NCBI RefSeq assembly: GCF_000005505.3
Contig: NC_016131.3
Location: 29,627,001-29,691,000, forward strand
Length of the DNA stretch: 64,000 bases
Direction of reading: 5' to 3'
DNA from: Brachypodium distachyon
Lineage: Eukaryota; Streptophyta; Magnoliopsida; Poales; Poaceae
Shown here: one piece after another, positions 34,488-45,216 of the stretch
Position numbering within the stretch: position 1 is the stretch's first letter
Layout: every line of letters begins with the position of its first letter
The notes under the pieces: generated by a model
Databases searched by the model: none
Told to the model about the DNA's origin: nothing
What the model saw: only the letters and a program-made list of their open reading frames with translations
Made by a program: the position numbers and the translations under genes

Positions 34488-35257
34488 ATGTCCGTTGTGG
34501 CTGCGGCGGCCGTGGGCCCCCCCGCCCCGGTGGTGGCCCCGGCCCCCGCGGTGGCGCCCTTCGGTCTGTACGGCGGCGGCGGCGGGGGAGGGGCGAGGAA
34601 GAGGAAGGACGTTGTTCGGCCGGAGGAAACGGCTGAGGACGGCGGCGGCGGCGTGCATGGGCTGTTCGTGCTGGAGACGGTGGTCGAGGAGGAGGCGGAG
34701 GCGGAAGGAGAGCGGTCGTCCATTGGCGCCGTGTCGGACGACGAGGCGGTGGAGGACGGGGATGAGGCGGAGAGCTCGCCGGGGCAGAGGAAGAAGAAGG
34801 CTGGGCTCGCGTGCTTGGACGCCCTCGACGACGCCCTCCCCATCAAGTAAGCTAACATAAACTTTGCCTTGCCTCGCCGTTAATCAAACAATTAATCAAT
34901 GAATTTGATGGACTAATTTTTGATTATCGATCGAGTCTGATCCGGTTTGATTTGATCTGTGCGTGCGTGTGCAGGAGAGGGCTGTCGAGCTTCTTCTCGG
35001 GCAAGTCGCGGTCGTTCGCCAACCTGCAGGACGTGGTGGCCGTGGCCGGCGAGACGGGCGGCGCCAACGTGCTCGCCAAGCCGGAGAACCCCTTCAACAA
35101 GCGCCGGCGCGTCCTCCGCTGCTCCTCCATGCGCCGGGTCTCCTCCACCTCGCTCACCGCGCTGCCGCCCTTCCTGCCGCCCGGGCCCAGACCCTCCAGC
35201 TTCAACATCGGCAACGACGACAGCGCCACCAATGGCGGCGGCGGCGGCAGTGGCTGA
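34488..35257 (+). CDS. OXIDATIVE STRESS 3 (OXS3)-like protein
   Basis: Two exons, 34488-34846 and 34975-35257 (donor AA/GTAAGC, acceptor TGTGCAG), give 213 aa. The family core spans the junction: CLDALDDALPIK then RGLSSFFSGKSRSFANLQDV, followed by AKPENPFNKRRRVLR, the basic motif typical of OXS3-like nuclear proteins. The N-terminus is Ala/Pro/Gly-rich and then acidic (VEEEAEAEGERSS, DDEAVEDGDEAESS); the C-terminus is Gly/Ser-rich. OXS3 of Arabidopsis is a nuclear, chromatin-associated factor giving tolerance to metals and oxidants; the precise role of this copy is inferred. The start is the first ATG of a long open frame, about 200 bp after the TATA box. An alternative frame (34495) is a GC-rich shadow. 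Confidence 0.88.
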
Positions 35258-37273
35258 TCGATCAGAAACAGACAGATGAAGGAGATCGAGGGAGGCAGTT
35301 ACAGTCAGTCTGGGGGTCGTCTCATCTGGTCATCTCAAATGCATCCATCACCAATCGCCGTATACATAGAGCTTTAGGTTTCTTGATTTGTTCTTTTGTT
35401 TTAGATGTTAGCAGCAGCTTGCATTGTGACATGCAAGAGGGGAGGGAGGAAGAGCGAGTGTGATTACCAAACATACACAAGGTTATGGTGCATGTGTCAT
35501 CCTAGCTGTGCTGGCCTGTGATCCAATAGAAGAAGGCTAGATTAACCTTTTTCAAGACTCAAGAGTGTATTGTATATCACAAGGAATGCAGACAAAGTCA
35601 CCTTGATTAAGCTAGTTCCCGGCCATTTGATCATAATATTATATGATGAGAATATCTAGCAGTATGCTCCTTTTCGAAAGTGCCCTGCGTATGTGATTAT
35701 ATATATGTGCCGGTATAGTGTTTTTTTTTGCGGTAAGCCGGTATAGTAATTGACAGTACTAACACTTGCCAAGAACTGCACAGTCGTAATTATAACCACT
35801 GCACGTTGGGTGCACGACCAACTGACCATCCATGTTTTTTTTTGGGTAAATAGCAGAACCAAACCGTGGCTGGTTGGTGCCACTGTACTGTATGGGCTCT
35901 TTTTTTTTGAGAAAAAATATCTGGGGAAAAATCATGTTTTTTATTGCTTATTATTGAGTGGAACATATTTATGCAGAGTACAGAAAGCCAAGGAGCTGAT
36001 GGCTCACTGAGATTGATCAGGCTACCATCTTTGTTCACAAAACATGGAAACCGGCGTGTGATCCCACGCTAATTACTGGTACCGCGAGATCTTCCTTAAT
36101 TATTACTCCTACCCAGCCTGTGTATAGTAAAGATCGAGACGAAATTAGCAAGGAGCGTGACGTGGGGAGAGAGAGAGATGTGTCAAAAAGTGGTGTCGAC
36201 CAAAGGATAAGCTTTTGGGGAGGAAAGAGACGGCTAGGCGGGATAATGACGAGATGAGACGCGGTGTCACGTCGTGAGAGGAGATGATGGGCCACGTCCG
36301 TTTTGTACACGTAATAAGCAATGCAGTTCGTCGGGGATCGATCTTATCCGTTTCCCAAATTAATTACTCCAACATTAGTAGGTACTGTTTCCGTCCATCC
36401 GTCGGCGCCGCTAATCAATCAATTCTTCAGAACCTTTGCTTGTGATTTTTCTTTCTAGGTTTTTTTTCCTAGCCCCGTAAACCATAAGAATCCCGCATTT
36501 CAGTAGGATGATGTTCCCTCGGTTTCGAAATAACCGACATGGATTTATATAAATTCTCGTTTTTTTTTTGAGGCGGAAGGAATACATCACTTGTTCTTTT
36601 GAACACTCGAGAGTGGGTGCATGGTGAGAATACTCCGTGTGAGTTTATTTAGCCGAGGTCTAACCCAGCTCACCATTTGTTAATTTTTACAACGCAGTCG
36701 TCAAATCTGTCGTGTGTGATGGTGATCATTTGTTTTGTGTCCACATTGTAATTTGATGGGATAAGCAGGTGTGCCACCTTGCAGTCAGTAATATTTTTCG
36801 AGTAAATTGTATTTAGACGTTTTTTGAGTATAAATACATTCATATTTTGTCAATTTTGAGTTACTTAACGTAGTACTTTCAATTTTTTTAGACACCCGCA
36901 CCATGACCTCACAAACTTGCATTTCAGTTTATATTAGGAATGCACTACTTTTTTTTAGCGAAATGGGACTGCACTCTACTAGCTGCTGTAAAAAAATAAG
37001 GTTGCGCTAAATCGTTGGGCCTCTCGCGCAACACATGCTAAACAGAACAAAAGTACCGATATTACACTTTTCGGACCATGAAGAAACTAACAAAGCCTAT
37101 TTCCTGTTATGGGCCACGAACAACCAAGCCTTTCTCGCCCCAACCATTTTCCTCGGCTAGACGCCTAGACGCTCGGCTCTGTTCCTCTTAAAAAAAAAAA
37201 ACGCTCGGCTCTGTCACTCCAGCTCCCAACGTCACCCGCAACTCGCAGTCGCAGGCAGCTTTGCCGGCCGGCG
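35258..37273. other. Intergenic region between the OXS3-like gene and CMO
   Basis: It holds the 3' UTR of the OXS3-like gene, then AT-rich sequence with several T or A runs. A partial Stowaway-type end (CCCTCGGTTTCGAAATAACC) lies near 36518. No gene is recognised. The last 100 bp before 37274 are the CMO leader. Confidence 0.5.
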
Positions 37274-40200
37274 ATGGCGATCGCGCAAGTCCTAGCCCTT
37301 TCCTCCTCCACCTCCTCCTTCGTGAGGACCGATCGCCCCAAAGTCCGTCGCGCCGCGCCGTCCCGCGTTGCGGCGGCAGCGGCGGGGGCGACGGTTGGGG
37401 AGCCCGCGCGGCGGCTCGTGGCGGCGTTCGACCCGGCGATACCGCTGGCCTCTGCGGTGACGCCGCCGAGCGAGTGGTACACCGATCCGGAATTCCTCCG
37501 GCTCGAACTCGACCGCGTCTTCCTCCGCGGGTGGCAGGCTGTTGGTACACTCAATTTTGCGCCCCGACCCCTTGCTTGGAATTTCCTTTCAGTTTACAGA
37601 GGAATAGTCGCTAGTTGTACAATACATGCGCCTCTAACGGCTCTCGATTATGGAAAGCCAAAAACAGTAGATTCGATTTGAGCTGCATGATACGACGCGT
37701 CACTTTTCTGGACACGGTAGATCGACTGCTCAGTGCTCACTGGCTTGAAATGGACAGTTCACAGTTCAGGTCCCGTGGCCTGGCAACTAATTAGGGCCAG
37801 GACCAAGTTCGACAACAATTTAGGATCGGAGGGAGTACCTTATATCGTTTTCAACAGTTAACGCCACAGTTCCTTACTGAAAGCTTATATCGTTCCAACT
37901 TGTGTGCTACTTTTCTAGGTCACATAGGACAAGTCAAGAACCCAAATGATTTCTTCTCAGGAAGGTATTCCACCATGTTTTCATGCTCCTGTAGCTGGAA
38001 TCAATTATACTTGCTACCGTATTTGGTTCGCAAACCTTTTTCCAATTGTAAAGGTTATTATGATATTGCTAAAACACAGATCTGCATAGAAAACACTTGC
38101 TTGAAAATTTGTATGTCATGGTTGCCTCCAATTCATTGTAAAATAAGACCATTTATGTAGGACACTGCTTATTTCAATCATCTAACAAGGTGAACCAACA
38201 GACTCGGAAATGTAGAATTTGTCATATGCCGGGATGCACATGGGAAACTTCACGCTTTTCACAACGTGTGTCGCCATCATGCCTCACTCCTTGCATGTGG
38301 AAGCGGTCAAAAGACCTGTTTCCAATGCCCTTATCATGTGAGTTCCTTAATAAACCACCTTTTAGATAAGGTAAATGCATCTATGTGATTGTATATCATA
38401 ATTTCTGTTTGGTTTTCTAGGAGAATCTTCTGGATAGTTTTGTTACTGAGATTTGAGATATGAGAAGTGACTAGATAGCTTCTCTTAAAACTGTTGTTTA
38501 GTTGAAATTCCATGGTCTGGAATCCACTTGGTATGAACTAAAGATTATTTAAGATGTTAATATGATACGAGGGAAAACATCTCATTTCTGCTATGGAACC
38601 CTTAAAGTTTAATTACAAAGGAACTCAGTATGTTAGCTGGATTGACAACTTTTTGGTAGCTGTGCAGATCATCCAAACTATAAACAGGAACAGGTTTTAT
38701 TTGAACTGCCTGAAATAGAAAGAATGAACGACTAAATAATGAAATGTATCTCAACTATTGTGGGAACTGTGTGGTGCTTTCTAAATTGAGCAGAAATTGA
38801 AAATAATTATTATGTCATTCTTTACATATTGGTTTGATTTGCATCAATTTTGTGAGTCAGTAGCTAACTTATGCAATTTCGTAGGGATGGACATATGGAT
38901 TGGATGGTGCCCTCCTCAAAGCTACACGAATATCAGGAATCAAGAACTTCAACAAGAATGTATATCCCAATTCCTTTTTCAAGCCTGTATTCTTATCAAT
39001 CCAACAAAATGCAACTTATGCTTATGTTTCGGAGACAGGATTTTGGTCTATTACCAATCAAGGTAGCTACATGGGGACCTTTTGTGCTTGCCAGATTTGA
39101 TAATTTCGCTCAAGATACTGTCGATGATGTAGTTGGAGATGAATGGCTAGGCAGTGCTTCAGATCTGTTGAGTAGAAATGGCATTGACACTTCACTACCT
39201 CACATTTGCAGGCGAGAATATATTATCGAATGTAACTGGAAGGTCTATTGTTAATAAACTTGAATAGCTGACATTTTTTAATGAAATGTTACTAATGCGG
39301 TGAGCTTCTCTCGATTACATCTTTATGCCCATCAGATTTTTGCCATGCAGGTCTTTTGTGACAACTATCTAGATGGTGGATATCATGTTCCATATGCACA
39401 TGGAGCCCTCGCATCTGGCCTGCAGCTTCAATCCTACGAAACACTTGTATAGTTTGTAAACCCCCTTTCCTTCCACAGATCACCCCTTGACAATATTTTG
39501 TTTCGGTATAGGTACTTGGTGCCAACTGATAATGCTTTCATGAACAGTTTGAATATCCTCTCTTTTTATATTGATGAGATTGTTTTGTTCTGAAACTATC
39601 AATTTTGATGGATTATTACTTTTGTGAATATTCACACCTGGCACCTTGGTTACTGCAGTACTGCTTTATTTCCTTAGAATGACTGTTGTTTTGCTTTTCT
39701 TATGATGATCTAATAATTAGCATGTTCTTATCTTTCACAGACATATGAAAGAGTTAGTGTTCAAAGATGTGAAAGCGCCCCAGCAGAACAAGAAGACATT
39801 GATCGCCTAGGGACAAAAGCTATCTATGCCTTTGTTTATCCAAACTTTATGATCAACAGGTGCACTGGACATCCTTCTGAACCTTTAGTTTCAACTTGCT
39901 CATGTTGTCGTTCCTGCAAAAGAACTTGCTCGCATTACATTCTTTATGCAGATCTGAACAAATTATCAATTTTCAGGTATGGTCCATGGATGGACACTAA
40001 TCTAGCTGTTCCATTGGATGCAACCAGGTGTAAAGTGGTTTTTGATTATTTTCTCGACGAGTCTCTTCTGGTATCTATTTCCTGATCCCATATGCCCATT
40101 TTATGTTCTTTCAGTACATACCATGTATAACCCATATATCCCCATATCTCAACGTGTCATGTGCTTAAGTAGCTAAAAGTCCAGAGACTGGGTTAAGACA

Positions 40201-42067
40201 CTCGCCCTCATCGGCAGGTCCTAATGCCTGCCGTGATTAGAGAGGTTGTGACTTCTGAGCCTCAGTTCGTGTCTTCCAATTGAATCCATTCCTTTAGTTA
40301 CAAATGAGTACATGGTGGTGCATTGGACTATCTAAGAGACAGGCAGCAAAGAATCTTTAATTGAAAGAAAACTAATCTTTACTCTATCTTATTTTCTTAG
40401 CTATTTCTATTTCTTTAACTTCCTAAATACTCCCTCCGATCCATAATAAGTGTCGGGGATTTAGTACAATTTTGTACTAACTTTGTACTAAATCCCCGAC
40501 ACTTATTATGGATCGGAGGCAGTAGCTTCATCTCTTTATTTCATTGCATGAGATTAGGATCTATTGTATTATAGTACCACGTGGTGCAGTGCAGGTGAAC
40601 TTGGGCCTAGGACTGGGTCCACCCACATTACACAATACTAGCATAATAAAAACTTAATACTATTTACACAGCTCAGGTGGCCCTCTAGTATGATAGTAAT
40701 TTGAGTTGCAAATATGAGCACCTGACTGTTACATATTATGGCTACTCCTTTCTTTCGCTCAATAAAATAAGGATGATTTTGAAGATGGCCCCAGCTTTAT
40801 CGTTGAACAAACTGTTGCGGTACATCATTTCTACTCCTATAATAAACGGCAGCTATTGACTTGTGAATTGAGAAAAAAAGAGCTAATAGTACAAAGTAGC
40901 AGCGTGACACTTTTGGTCAACTACTTTTTGCCCGAAAACAATTCAGAATGGGAACGCGCCATCGCTACGAAAATAAGCAGGGCGCAGGAGCAGAGGGAGA
41001 AAACTAAGAATAAACATGAAAAATCACATTACGATAGTCATGTTCTGCATTGAAGGTGAGTTACTGTGGTGATGGGTCTCTGCTGTTCAACTGAATTCCA
41101 ATTTTGAGGGTCAGTAAAGGCCGTGCTTCTCTGAACAAATCCATGCTGAACAGATCTAATGCCGTTTCCCTAAAACAAAATACTCCCTCCGTCCCATATT
41201 AAGTGTCGAAATATCACATGTATCTAGACACTTTTTAGGTATAGATAAATCCATATTTGAACAAATTTGAGACACTTAATATGGGACGGAGGGAGTATCT
41301 GAAAGCCGAATGATGTCTCTGACCGGGTGACGATGCTAGCTTTGTACATTAATCAAGTTCCCTCTGAAACAAGTATTGATTGTTACACACACTAAACTTC
41401 AAAATGGAAGATATTTTTAAATTGGAGTGCTATTTTTTTTCTTGCTGGCTGTAAATATCTTCAATTAACTTTTCATACTGAATATGCAGGATGACCAGGA
41501 TTTTATTGACCAAAGCTTAAAAGACAGCGAACAAGTACAGGTGCGTTAACATAAGCCCAAGTTTTTGTCGAGGTAGCTTGATCCAATGGGGCCATTGAGC
41601 ACCGTGTTCATGTTCAAGTAGATAGTGTCTTTGAGCTAATAATCACATCCGTAAATTGCATGGTCTTCTAACCGCATTCACCAGATAGAGCACATGTTTT
41701 TCCTCCTACAAGAGCCAGGCTATCCGAAATCCGATGTAGTGACAGGCTATAGGGCATCAATAAATATGCATGTTACTGTAACATATAGTGGCCATGGCAT
41801 GAAGGGTCATATATTTTCAACGTCACAAAGCAAGAGGTCAAGAGTGTGTAAACAAGCATAGTCTGATAATTCTCCCCACCAGGCACCAGCTGCTGACAAC
41901 ATGATGCGTTGTACACTGCTCTGCTGCAGATAGAAGACATCGCTCTCTGCGAGGGAGTCCAGAAGGGCTTGGAGTCGCCAGCCTACGGCGTGGGTAGGTA
42001 CGCGCCGTCCGTGGAGATGGCCATGCACCACTTCCACCGCCTCCTGCATACTAACCTCTGTGGCTAG
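37274..42067 (+). CDS. CMO: Choline monooxygenase, plastid-type (Rieske oxygenase)
   Basis: Ten exons keep frame: 37274-37544, 37919-37964, 38202-38337, 38885-38959, 39039-39242, 39351-39446, 39741-39859, 39977-40070, 41490-41540, 41930-42067, for 409 aa. The enzyme oxidises choline to betaine aldehyde, the first step of glycine-betaine synthesis, using ferredoxin electrons. Visible: a Ser/Arg/Ala-rich N-terminus like a transit peptide; a Rieske [2Fe-2S] site with NVCRH in exon 3 and CPYHGW across exons 3-4; and the mononuclear iron site DNYLDGGYHVPYAH in exon 6. The C-terminal block LCEGVQKGLESPAYGVGRY matches CMO. All junctions are GT-AG; the exon 5 donor (AAG/GTCTAT) is weak. It is slightly shorter than spinach CMO. 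No stop or frameshift, so a full enzyme can be encoded if splicing is accurate. Confidence 0.95.
40430..40522. mobile_element. Stowaway MITE in CMO intron 8
   Basis: A 93-bp near-complete palindrome starting CTCCCTCCGATCCATAATAA and ending TTATTATGGATCGGAGGCAG, with TA on each side (40428-40429, 40523-40524). The arms meet around TTTTGTACTAACTTTGTA. Confidence 0.92.
41183..41295. mobile_element. Stowaway MITE in CMO intron 8 (second copy)
   Basis: A 113-bp element starting CTCCCTCCGTCCCATATTAA and ending TTAATATGGGACGGAGGGAG, flanked by TA. Its interior (ACATGTATCTAGACACTTTT) is shared with the copies at 43935 and 49475, so these three belong to one subfamily. Confidence 0.94.
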
Positions 42068-42269
42068 TGAATTCTTATGTGCATCATTTCCATTATATAC
42101 TTGTAAATAAATTCTTATGTACATTGTTGGAAATTTACAACTGCCAGCAGCCATCGTCTCCATCAGACGCCTGTTTATCGACAGGCGCCTATGATAGCCA
42201 AATGGACGTCTCTCCATCTTGTATGAACAGTGAACAGTGGTATTATTGTACATCATGAATAAAAGGAGG

Positions 42270-42905
42270 CCTCCTCCTGATGCTTTTGCTGAAGTTGAAC
42301 TGCTTGATCAAGAGATTTTGAAGGCTGACATCTCGTTTCATCGTGCTGATGCTTGGCAGCCGGTCTGGGGTAATGTTTTTACTGCTAGTAAGTTTTATGA
42401 GTTCTGCTTCAGAAGAATGGTTGTGCCCAGACTTTCAAATGGATTTGGAAATCCAAAGTACCTATGAAGATAAAAGTATTTGCTTGGCTGTTATTGAGTG
42501 ATAGACTCAACACAAGAAACATGCTCAACAAAAGACACTTTTTAATTGGAGATGATCTGAAATGTGTGTTGTGTGATGCTGAAGTTGAAGAAACACTTGA
42601 TCGTCTTTTCTTGTGCCGCCCTTTCAGCTTTGACTGTTGGTTGCAGATTGGGATTCACTGGCCTTTGGATGCCACTGTGTGGAGATTCTCCCTGAGATTA
42701 GAGCAAACTTTGGCAGCCTTTTATTCTTTGAAGTTTTTGCTTTGATTGCTTGGAACATTTGGAAGATTAGAAATAATCTAATCTTCAAGGGAGAAGCTGC
42801 TTCACTAAAAATCTGGCGTGCTAAACTTAAGGCTGATCTGATTCACTACAAAACCTTCATCGTCTGGACTCTGTGCGGGCCCTGCGGGTTTGAGCTGAGG
42901 TGATC
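42270..42905 (+). pseudogene. LINE reverse-transcriptase 3' fragment (zf-RVT)
   Basis: Pieced over three frames, the segment reads the C-terminal region of plant non-LTR retrotransposon polyproteins: WKSKVPMKIKVFAWLLLSDR, LNTRNMLNKRHF, KCVLCDAEVEETLDRLFLC (the zf-RVT zinc site) and IAWNIWKIRNNLIF. At least two frameshifts (near 42440 and 42640) break it, and the reverse-transcriptase and endonuclease domains are absent. It lies only about 200 bp past the CMO stop, in or next to the CMO 3' UTR, in the same orientation. It is a typical 5'-truncated, decayed LINE insertion. Confidence 0.85.
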
Positions 42906-43184
42906 TGAATGGCAGATGAGTTCCACAATCCACACTTCCACAGCATCACTGCAAACAGTGCAATCTTATTTCAGGAACGTGCTGGGAACATCCAGACGAA
43001 AACTTGTATACAATTTACGACGTAGGAATGACAAAACAGTTGTGGTGAATTTCCCTCCAAGCAATGAACAGCTTACAAAAAAGGGATAGGAAAAAATATT
43101 AAAGCAAATGAGTAAGAAAAGAAAATACAATCGCCAACAAAAAGACGAGGGGTCATTTGCAAAACCAGGAAAATAAAACCGCAC

Positions 43185-43190
43185 AAAAAA
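43185..43190 (-). terminator. Pol III terminator of tRNA-Glu
   Basis: Six T residues on the minus strand begin one base after the tRNA 3' end, the standard RNA polymerase III stop signal. Confidence 0.85.
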
Positions 43191-43191
43191 T

Positions 43192-43263
43192 TCCGTCGCC
43201 GGGACTTGAACCCGGGTCTCTCGGGTGAGAGCCGAGTATCCTAACCACCTAGACTACGACGGA
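43192..43263 (-). tRNA. tRNA-Glu (anticodon CUC)
   Basis: Read on the minus strand, the 72-nt sequence starts TCCGTCGTAGTCTAGGTGG and ends AAGTCCCGGCGACGGA. The acceptor stem pairs TCCGTCG with CGACGGA; the anticodon stem CTCGG/CCGAG encloses loop CTCTCAC with anticodon CTC. The A box (TAGTCTAGGTGG) and B box (GGTTCAAGTCC) are intact, and there is no intron. CCA is not encoded, as usual in eukaryotes. Confidence 0.95.
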
Positions 43264-43690
43264 TTATGCTTACAGGTAGAATCATTATTTTTATACAACA
43301 TATAATAACGCGATTCTTACCCAAGTTAAGCGGCTGAAACCAGACTCAAAATTAAATTTCCCATTCAGAAATATGTACTGAAGACATATACTGAACAAAT
43401 ATGCCGCTAGAGATCATCCGAATGTAAACACTGCAATCAGCAAATCAGACAACAGTTGCCAGATCCACGTTCTCATTTCCGAAATGTAAGTGTCAGGAAT
43501 GCTACTAATTCTTTGCAGTCTATTTATGGGCTGTGCAGGGGGACATAGGTAATGGCACAGAATGCGGTGGCAACTAAGACATTTTTACCAGATTCAACTA
43601 AAATAAGAAATCTTCAGTTGCACAACAAATGTCTACTCCATTGAAGCAGATGGTTGACATGCATAAATATCAAACATCCTCGTCATTTGT

Positions 43691-43903
43691 TCATTCTTGA
43701 TTCTTGTAGATTGTTTTGCCTAAACCTCCCGTTCCAAGGATTGACACGACCGACTGGTCTTGTCTCTCCGTGAGTAGCCATTTTGTCAACCTTCCAATTT
43801 CACTGGTATTGCCCGATAACTCAATATCATCAGGCGAGAACCAAGCTCGGCTTGGGTGGGTATGCGGGCTACCCACCAGGATTCGACCCATCGAAGATCG
43901 CAT
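43691..43903 (-). pseudogene. NB-ARC (NLR resistance gene) fragment
   Basis: The minus-strand frame reads DDIELSGNTSEIGRLTKWLL followed by VVSILGTGGLGKT. This is the segment before the NB-ARC domain plus its P-loop (GxGGLGKT), as in rice and wheat CC-NBS-LRR proteins. After GKT the frame loses similarity and stops, and no RNBS, GLPL, MHD or LRR sequence follows. It is therefore an isolated fragment of about 60 codons, with a Stowaway MITE starting about 30 bp to its right. No intact NLR lies in the window. Confidence 0.75.
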
Positions 43904-43934
43904 TCTGGTGTCTCACCTTGCGAAAATTAATATA

Positions 43935-44047
43935 CTCCCACTGACCGGAATTACTTGTCAAAATATTACATGTATCTAGACGCTTTTTACAAATAGATAC
44001 AACCGTATTTGGACAAATTTGAGACAAGTACTACCGGTCGGAGGGAG
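43935..44047. mobile_element. Stowaway MITE
   Basis: A 113-bp element with TA on both sides, starting CTCCCACTGACCGGAATTAC and ending GTACTACCGGTCGGAGGGAG. The interior ACATGTATCTAGACGCTTTT matches the 41183 and 49475 copies. Confidence 0.9.
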
Positions 44048-45216
44048 TATGTATCTATATACTGTCAGAATGCAATCACGCATCTATTACATTTTAAATG
44101 CAAAAAAAAGAAAAAAAAACTCGCTATCATGATCAGGCAGATAAGCTAAAACGGATAGACAGAGCTGCTTGGCACACTGCGGCGACTACCGTTTATGTGA
44201 GCGTATGCATTTGTACTGTATTCCTAAAAAAAAATCTCATCTTGGATAGCCTCTGAATTCGAAGTTTCATCTTGGTCAATCTAGCTGGAGAGGCGCCATG
44301 CTATAAAGCTCCTGGCCTGATGGAATTTCCTCTCGAAGAAGTTACTCTGCCCGTCGCTTGCGAAGGAAAATGCCCGGTCCGGGAACTGGACGTATTTCAT
44401 TGCTTATACACATAGCTTGAGAGAGTCGGAGCACAAGTACATGTTTACATGGTTTTTCAAACGTACTGCTGCTAAACACGGCGAGCCTGCCATGCACAAA
44501 ACATAGCCATGGTAGATGGGAAACGATACAAACTTGGAAGTCTGATTCTAGATTTTCAAACGAGTTTCATCGCAACTTCATTTTGCTGGCTACAGTTCAC
44601 GTTAGCTTTGCCACATGACCTTGTACGACTCGACATGAAAGTTTTACACTTGGACCATGCAGATATTACCTATACCTGATATATTGTAGGACACCCAAAT
44701 GAAGTGTTGCAAGCTGGGGCTGGAACCAAACAATCATTCATTTTGAACGGTACAATTCATGCCGATGTCCAAGTTGCTGAACGCAGCACATTAAAGGACG
44801 AATGGTCTTTATTCACCTGAATGTGAAGAGTACAGCTCAGACATGACTGCACATAGAACGAAACCACAGCAATAATGGTTTATTTGATTCCAGTGTATCA
44901 GTAAAGGTGCTGCGGTAAGAAATACAACATCGGTTAAATACCGACCCAAAAATCAAATAGTTCTTCAATACTTTTCTCGTGACTGCATAGCGCACAATGC
45001 AACACACATGAGCAAATCATAAGTTCCTGCCTTTTAAGCTAAAATAAAAACTTTTGACACAATACAGGAGACCTAAAAAATTGCTCTTCTAAACCATGGC
45101 AGTTCCTCATACGCCTCTATAAGAACACATCCTCCTTGTCTACCGGGAGGACTGCAAACCTCAAGACATATGGAGATGCTACACTTGGCAAGATTGCTTG
45201 TGTAGATGAATAATGC
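44048..45216. other. Intergenic region and SERRATE 3' UTR
   Basis: AT-rich, without recognised coding sequence. The part nearest 45216 should be the 3' UTR of SERRATE, which is transcribed from the right. Confidence 0.5.

Noticed and set aside
34094..34658. Minus-strand frames opposite the OXS3-like leader
   Set aside because: Antisense shadows of GC-rich sequence; the sense strand has a TATA box and a recognised family motif.
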